Origin: Alicyclobacillus_A sp963788285
GTDB taxonomy: Bacteria > Bacillota > Bacilli > Alicyclobacillales > Alicyclobacillaceae
Length of the DNA stretch: 64,000 nucleotides
Reading direction: 5' to 3'
Assembly: GCA_963788285.1 (NCBI GenBank)
Contig: CAWBGB010000007.1
Coordinates: forward strand, 1-64,000
Shown: positions 60,741 to 64,000 of the stretch, one piece after another
How the letters are laid out: each line of letters begins with the position of its first letter
Numbering within the stretch: position 1 is the first letter of the stretch
Notes under the pieces: model-generated
Told to the model about the DNA's origin: nothing
Databases searched by the model: none
The model's input: only the letters and a program-made list of their open reading frames with translations
Program-made: the position numbers and the translations under genes

Positions 60741-62588
60741 TCACCTACCAATATGAAGGCGGCTTTCACGTAGTACACGTCGACGAAATTTTCCAAGTGC
60801 CATCAGAGGCCAGATTCGTGGATAGCTATGATACCGGATGTATGCCTCACCGACCACGCCAACGCCAGTAGGATACTTCTCACTCCATCCATGACACTCA
60901 TAGTTACTAACAAGCCACTGTGCCGCTCGACAAATCGCCGGTGTCACTCCTTTTGTCGTTGCTAATAGTCCGAGAAGTCCCCACGCCGTCTGAGATGGCA
61001 AACCGCGGTTCAGCGATATAAATCGCCTCTCCCGGTCGCTTGCACAGGACTCCCCAAACCCGCCATCGTCATTTTGTACACTCTCCAACCATTTTCGTGC
61101 TCGGACAATCGCTGAATGATCCGGCTCACACCCCGCCGCACGAAGTCCTTTGACAACGTGATACGTTCCATAAATAAAAGATATGCCCCACCGACCCTGC
61201 CAAGCGCCATCTTCCTGCTGCGTATGCAGTAGCCAGTCAACAGCTCTTTGCCGAATTTCATTTGTTACCATACTGGTCGGTGCCAGTGCGTCTAGTACCC
61301 GTCCAGTTACATCGGGACATGATGGATCCGTCATTACACCTGGTAGATCGGCCCCGCTGATGAAGTCAAGGAGGGGGTTATTTACGTTTTTCTCAAATGC
61401 CCCCCAACCTCCGTCATTATTTTGCATAGCCAATGCCCACTTAGCACCCTTCCACCATTGGTGTCGATAGATAGTATTCTTTCGAAACGGCCACAAAGCT
61501 TTGAGTACCGCCGCTGTGTCATCCAAGTCGGGATAGTTCGTATTGTCACGAGAAAATGCCCACCCGCCCGGTTTGGCCTTGGATGCATGGTGAACCCAAT
61601 CGGAGAAGTGATGGTGTTGTTTTGAAACGAGATATGTTGCCGCCTTAATCATTCGCTGGTTCTGTGGATTGACCCCTGCCGCTGCCAATGCTTGCAGTCC
61701 CAGCGCAGTGTCCCAAATGTCTGACGTAAACATCTGCTGCTGGAGTGTTCGACGGCTTGGATAGACAAGTGAGTGAATACCGGAAAGGGCACGTACCACA
61801 GGTGAATCACTTGTCTGGAATCCAAGCGCCAAACATGCAAATGCAAAAAGTGATGTTGCCGACAAATATCCTGCAATGGTGCCATCCAATTCCAATCTTT
61901 CAAATAGAAACTTCTTACAAGCAAATAGAGCCTCATCATTTCGCACAGAGAAGCGTTCTTTTGGGAAAGTCTGTCCCGGTACAATCAAATGACCAAGTGT
62001 ACATGACTCCGGTACAGCAACTTTAAAATTTGAATGCGATAGAATCATAATTGAAGGCATGTGTACTCGCATTGGCACGGAGAAATCATAGATACTAAGC
62101 AAACTTTCCGGCGACTCCAAGATGAGTTCAATATGTGTATCTGGGAGTGCGCTCCACGGCACCTGTCCCGCCACAGCCAAAAACACTCGGGCAAGAGAAG
62201 AAGTCTTATTTAAGCCACCATGTTCAAGAATCATCGACTCCGCTTGTTTCATATTGGTGGAATTCCGAGGTTGACCGGCGAGCAAAAGGGCAAAGTAGGA
62301 TAAAACACTCGAGGACAAATGAAAGGGCTGATCTGCATACAAGCTCCAACCACCGTTTGAATTCTGCTGTCGGAGCAGATTTCGTTTTAATTCTGTGATT
62401 AACGGATGCTGCTCTTGATGACATAAACAAGTAACGATGATCGCCATCGCATTGGCCCACGGAGACACCTCGCAATAAAACGAAAATCGGCCATCTTCTT
62501 GTTGATGCCGAAGAATGCGTTCGATGGACTGTTGGATGATAGCATTCCATTCGGAATTGTGATTTGTCCGACTTTGCATACGTTCCAT
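60741..62588 (-). CDS. Squalene-hopene / sporulenol cyclase family enzyme
   Basis: 615 residues from the ATG at 62588 (GGGGGGAGT upstream), close to the 620-635 of the family. The catalytic acid motif DLDD (about 354-357, DxDDTA) that protonates the terpene end is intact, and QW repeats are visible: QQNSNGGWSLY, KPGGWAF, QNNDGGWGAF, QQEDGAWQGRWG and QNDDGGFGES. The N-terminal half resembles sporulenol synthase (tetraprenyl-curcumene cyclase) more than hopene cyclase, and no squalene synthesis genes are nearby. It is a monotopic membrane enzyme. A second, broken cyclase lies just upstream in the same direction. Confidence 0.9.
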   Translation of the reverse strand: MERMQSRTNHNSEWNAIIQQSIERILRHQQEDGRFSFYCEVSPWANAMAIIVTCLCHQEQHPLITELKRNLLRQQNSNGGWSLYADQPFHLSSSVLSYFALLLAGQPRNSTNMKQAESMILEHGGLNKTSSLARVFLAVAGQVPWSALPDTHIELILESPESLLSIYDFSVPMRVHMPSIMILSHSNFKVAVPESCTLGHLIVPGQTFPKERFSVRNDEALFACKKFLFERLELDGTIAGYLSATSLFAFACLALGFQTSDSPVVRALSGIHSLVYPSRRTLQQQMFTSDIWDTALGLQALAAAGVNPQNQRMIKAATYLVSKQHHHFSDWVHHASKAKPGGWAFSRDNTNYPDLDDTAAVLKALWPFRKNTIYRHQWWKGAKWALAMQNNDGGWGAFEKNVNNPLLDFISGADLPGVMTDPSCPDVTGRVLDALAPTSMVTNEIRQRAVDWLLHTQQEDGAWQGRWGISFIYGTYHVVKGLRAAGCEPDHSAIVRARKWLESVQNDDGGFGESCASDRERRFISLNRGLPSQTAWGLLGLLATTKGVTPAICRAAQWLVSNYECHGWSEKYPTGVGVVGEAYIRYHSYPRIWPLMALGKFRRRVLRESRLHIGR

Positions 62589-62679
62589 ACTCCCCCCCTC
62601 TAACCCTCTCTTCATTTTATGAACGTCGTATGTTTTGGTGCCCAGGCACTGCTTTATTTTTTCCATTGATTAGTATCAT

Positions 62680-63023
62680 GCCAACATTCCCTTGCATGGG
62701 TGTGTCCTCCATCGCCTTAGAACGCGTAGACGGCACCATAGCATTCGTCGATTCAATCTAACGGCTTTCGGTATTCTGGCTTGTTGCATTGATTCGTCTT
62801 CCACGTTGCAGTACCCAGACGCAAGCAATGCGTCATATGCTTCGACTGTCGCAGATAAGTATCCAGATAACGGTTCATCATAAAACAGTGACCAGAAACC
62901 ACTGTCGTTCTGTAGGCTTAGAGTACGAGCGGACAGTTGGCGAATCACATCTACCTCTTCGAGTCAAGACGCAAGAGAAATATCATGTAGGCGTCCGTCA
63001 TTAGACCACTCTCAAAGTCCATC
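62680..63023 (-). pseudogene. N-terminal remnant of a second triterpene cyclase (sporulenol synthase-like)
   Basis: Minus strand: FESGLMTDAYMIFLLR (about 62975-63023), a stop and frame change, then RQLSARTLSLQNDSGFWSLF and EPLSGYLSATVEAYDALLAS (to about 62800). B. subtilis sporulenol synthase has the same order (MTDAYMI, LxxLQxDDGTW, SATVEAYTALLFSG). The rest, including the DxDD motif, is absent before the intact cyclase gene. It shows that two cyclase genes stood in tandem. Confidence 0.78.
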
Positions 63024-63198
63024 CTCTGACTGTTCGAGTACATGATCTGATACGGAGGCACGGTAATTGTTTGGAGCCCGACCTCTACATAATTTTTATA
63101 GGTGTAACAGAAACTGAACATGTTCCGGAGATTTTCCTATGAAACGGAAAGAAACGCTTAACAGTCGACGTTGCAAGTTACACACATGGGGGGACGCT
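63024..63198. other. Divergent promoter region
   Basis: The region separates the cyclase remnant and the oxidoreductase gene. ATAATTTTTATAGG near 63087-63100 may hold the plus-strand -10. The oxidoreductase ribosome site is GGGGGGACGCTT. Nothing else is supported. Confidence 0.35.
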
Positions 63199-64000
63199 TA
63201 TGTCAAATCATTATGACGTGATTATCGTTGGTGCAGGGCCTGCAGGATTGTACGGTGCATATGAATTTACGTTACGGGCTCCGAATGCTAGAGTGTTGCT
63301 TGTTGACAAAGGAGTGGAAGCGAAATACCGACACTGTCCAATTATGGAAGGGAAAATTGATAAATGCCCACCTCCAAACAAAATTAAGACTTACGCCAGT
63401 TGCTGGCCTGCATGCGGTGTGATTAACGGTGCCGGAGGAGCGGGTAGTTTTAGTGATGGCAAGTTTAACATTACGTCTGAATTTGGCGGATACTTGACGG
63501 ACTATCTGCCCGCATCTGAGGTGCTAAAGTTAATCCAATACGTGGACGAAATTAACTTGCGCCATGGGGCGCCGGGGACAATTACAAACCCAACCACGGA
63601 TGCCGTGGCCGCTATTGAACGTCGCGCAATAGGGGTAGGACTTAAATTACTACGTGCCCGAGTTAGGCACATTGGAACAGATAAAAACTTAGAGCTGATG
63701 AACTCTATCTTTGCTTACTTGGAACAACGCATCGAAACACGTTTTAGAACATTTGTCGAAGATTTCATAGTCCAGGATGGTACAGTTCAGGGAATTAAAC
63801 TGCGCGGTGGGGAAGAAATTTACGCAAAGAACGTGCTGGTGGCGCCGGGGCGGGACGGATCGACCTGGTTAAGCGACCTGTTCCGCAAACACGGTCTGAA
63901 GATGACGAACAACCAGGTTGACATCGGCGTTCGTGTAGAAACATCGAATGTAGTCATGCAGGAAATTAACGAGAATCTGTACGAAGGTAAATTTATTTTC
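63199..64000 (+). CDS. FAD-dependent oxidoreductase, partial (runs off right edge)
   Basis: 267 codons are present from the ATG at 63199 behind GGGGGGACGCTT. YDVIIVGAGPAGLYGAYEF (5-23) is the FAD-binding Rossmann motif; VLLVDKG binds ribose with its acidic residue. CWPACGVINGAGGAGSFSDG and NVLVAPGRDGSTWLSDLF are typical of the UbiH/FixC-like 'NAD(P)/FAD-dependent oxidoreductase' group related to uncharacterised dehydrogenases with a cysteine-rich N-terminus. The C-terminal half lies outside the window, so the substrate domain cannot be judged. Confidence 0.8.

Overview
The window looks like a chromosomal segment of a low-to-mid GC, spore-forming Firmicute, most likely an Alicyclobacillaceae-type bacillus. 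The signs are AGGAGG-type ribosome binding sites, RNA control elements usual in Bacilli (lysine, c-di-AMP and two fluoride riboswitches), RsbT/RsbR stressosome-type proteins, a small YjcZ-like protein and a sporulenol/hopene cyclase. The genus is an inference; no rRNA or tRNA gene was found. Gene decay is heavy: about fifteen genes are broken by frameshifts, stops or truncation.

Layout. 1-12 kb is a cell-surface region: a decayed LCP ligase, a repeat-bearing membrane protein, a broken secreted wall protein, a CpsB/YwqE-type phosphatase, a MarR-MFS drug efflux pair, a 15-bp repeat array in a gene-poor stretch, and a polysaccharide deacetylase / beta-propeller / phosphodiester glycosidase set. 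12-17.5 kb has a NYN ribonuclease-like gene, two fluoride-riboswitch loci with three crcB genes and an MntP-like gene, and a CadC-like sensor with a cation transporter, followed by a dead MATE pump. 17.5-19.4 kb is an ABC-2 transporter.

19.5-25.9 kb is a hexuronate operon on the minus strand (iolB, a UxaB-type reductase, kdgK, kdgA, an oxidoreductase, uxuA) with the tail of a lost uxaA upstream. 26-30.3 kb has a lysine permease under a lysine riboswitch, a GabT-type aminotransferase and a dead aldehyde dehydrogenase. 30.3-34.6 kb has a wall glucosaminidase and remains of a muropeptide-recycling locus (AmiE-like pseudogene, BadF-type amino-sugar kinase). Next come a CoA transferase and KimA with its c-di-AMP riboswitch.

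40.8-49.2 kb is a sugar catabolic locus on the minus strand: an RpiR regulator, an MFS carrier, three Gfo/Idh/MocA dehydrogenases, two TIM-barrel isomerases and a ROK kinase. 49.4-51.5 kb holds two regulators and an unrecognised 242-residue protein.

51.5-56.8 kb is accessory DNA: an integrase fragment, an IS256 remnant, and a dUTPase gene split in two. Between its halves lies an AT-rich two-gene module, RsbT plus a histidine-kinase/RsbR/STAS fusion. This module is the most unusual system in the window. The right end has acsA, two decayed and apparently nested group II introns, an intact triterpene cyclase next to the N-terminal remnant of a second one, and the start of a FAD-dependent oxidoreductase that runs off the edge.
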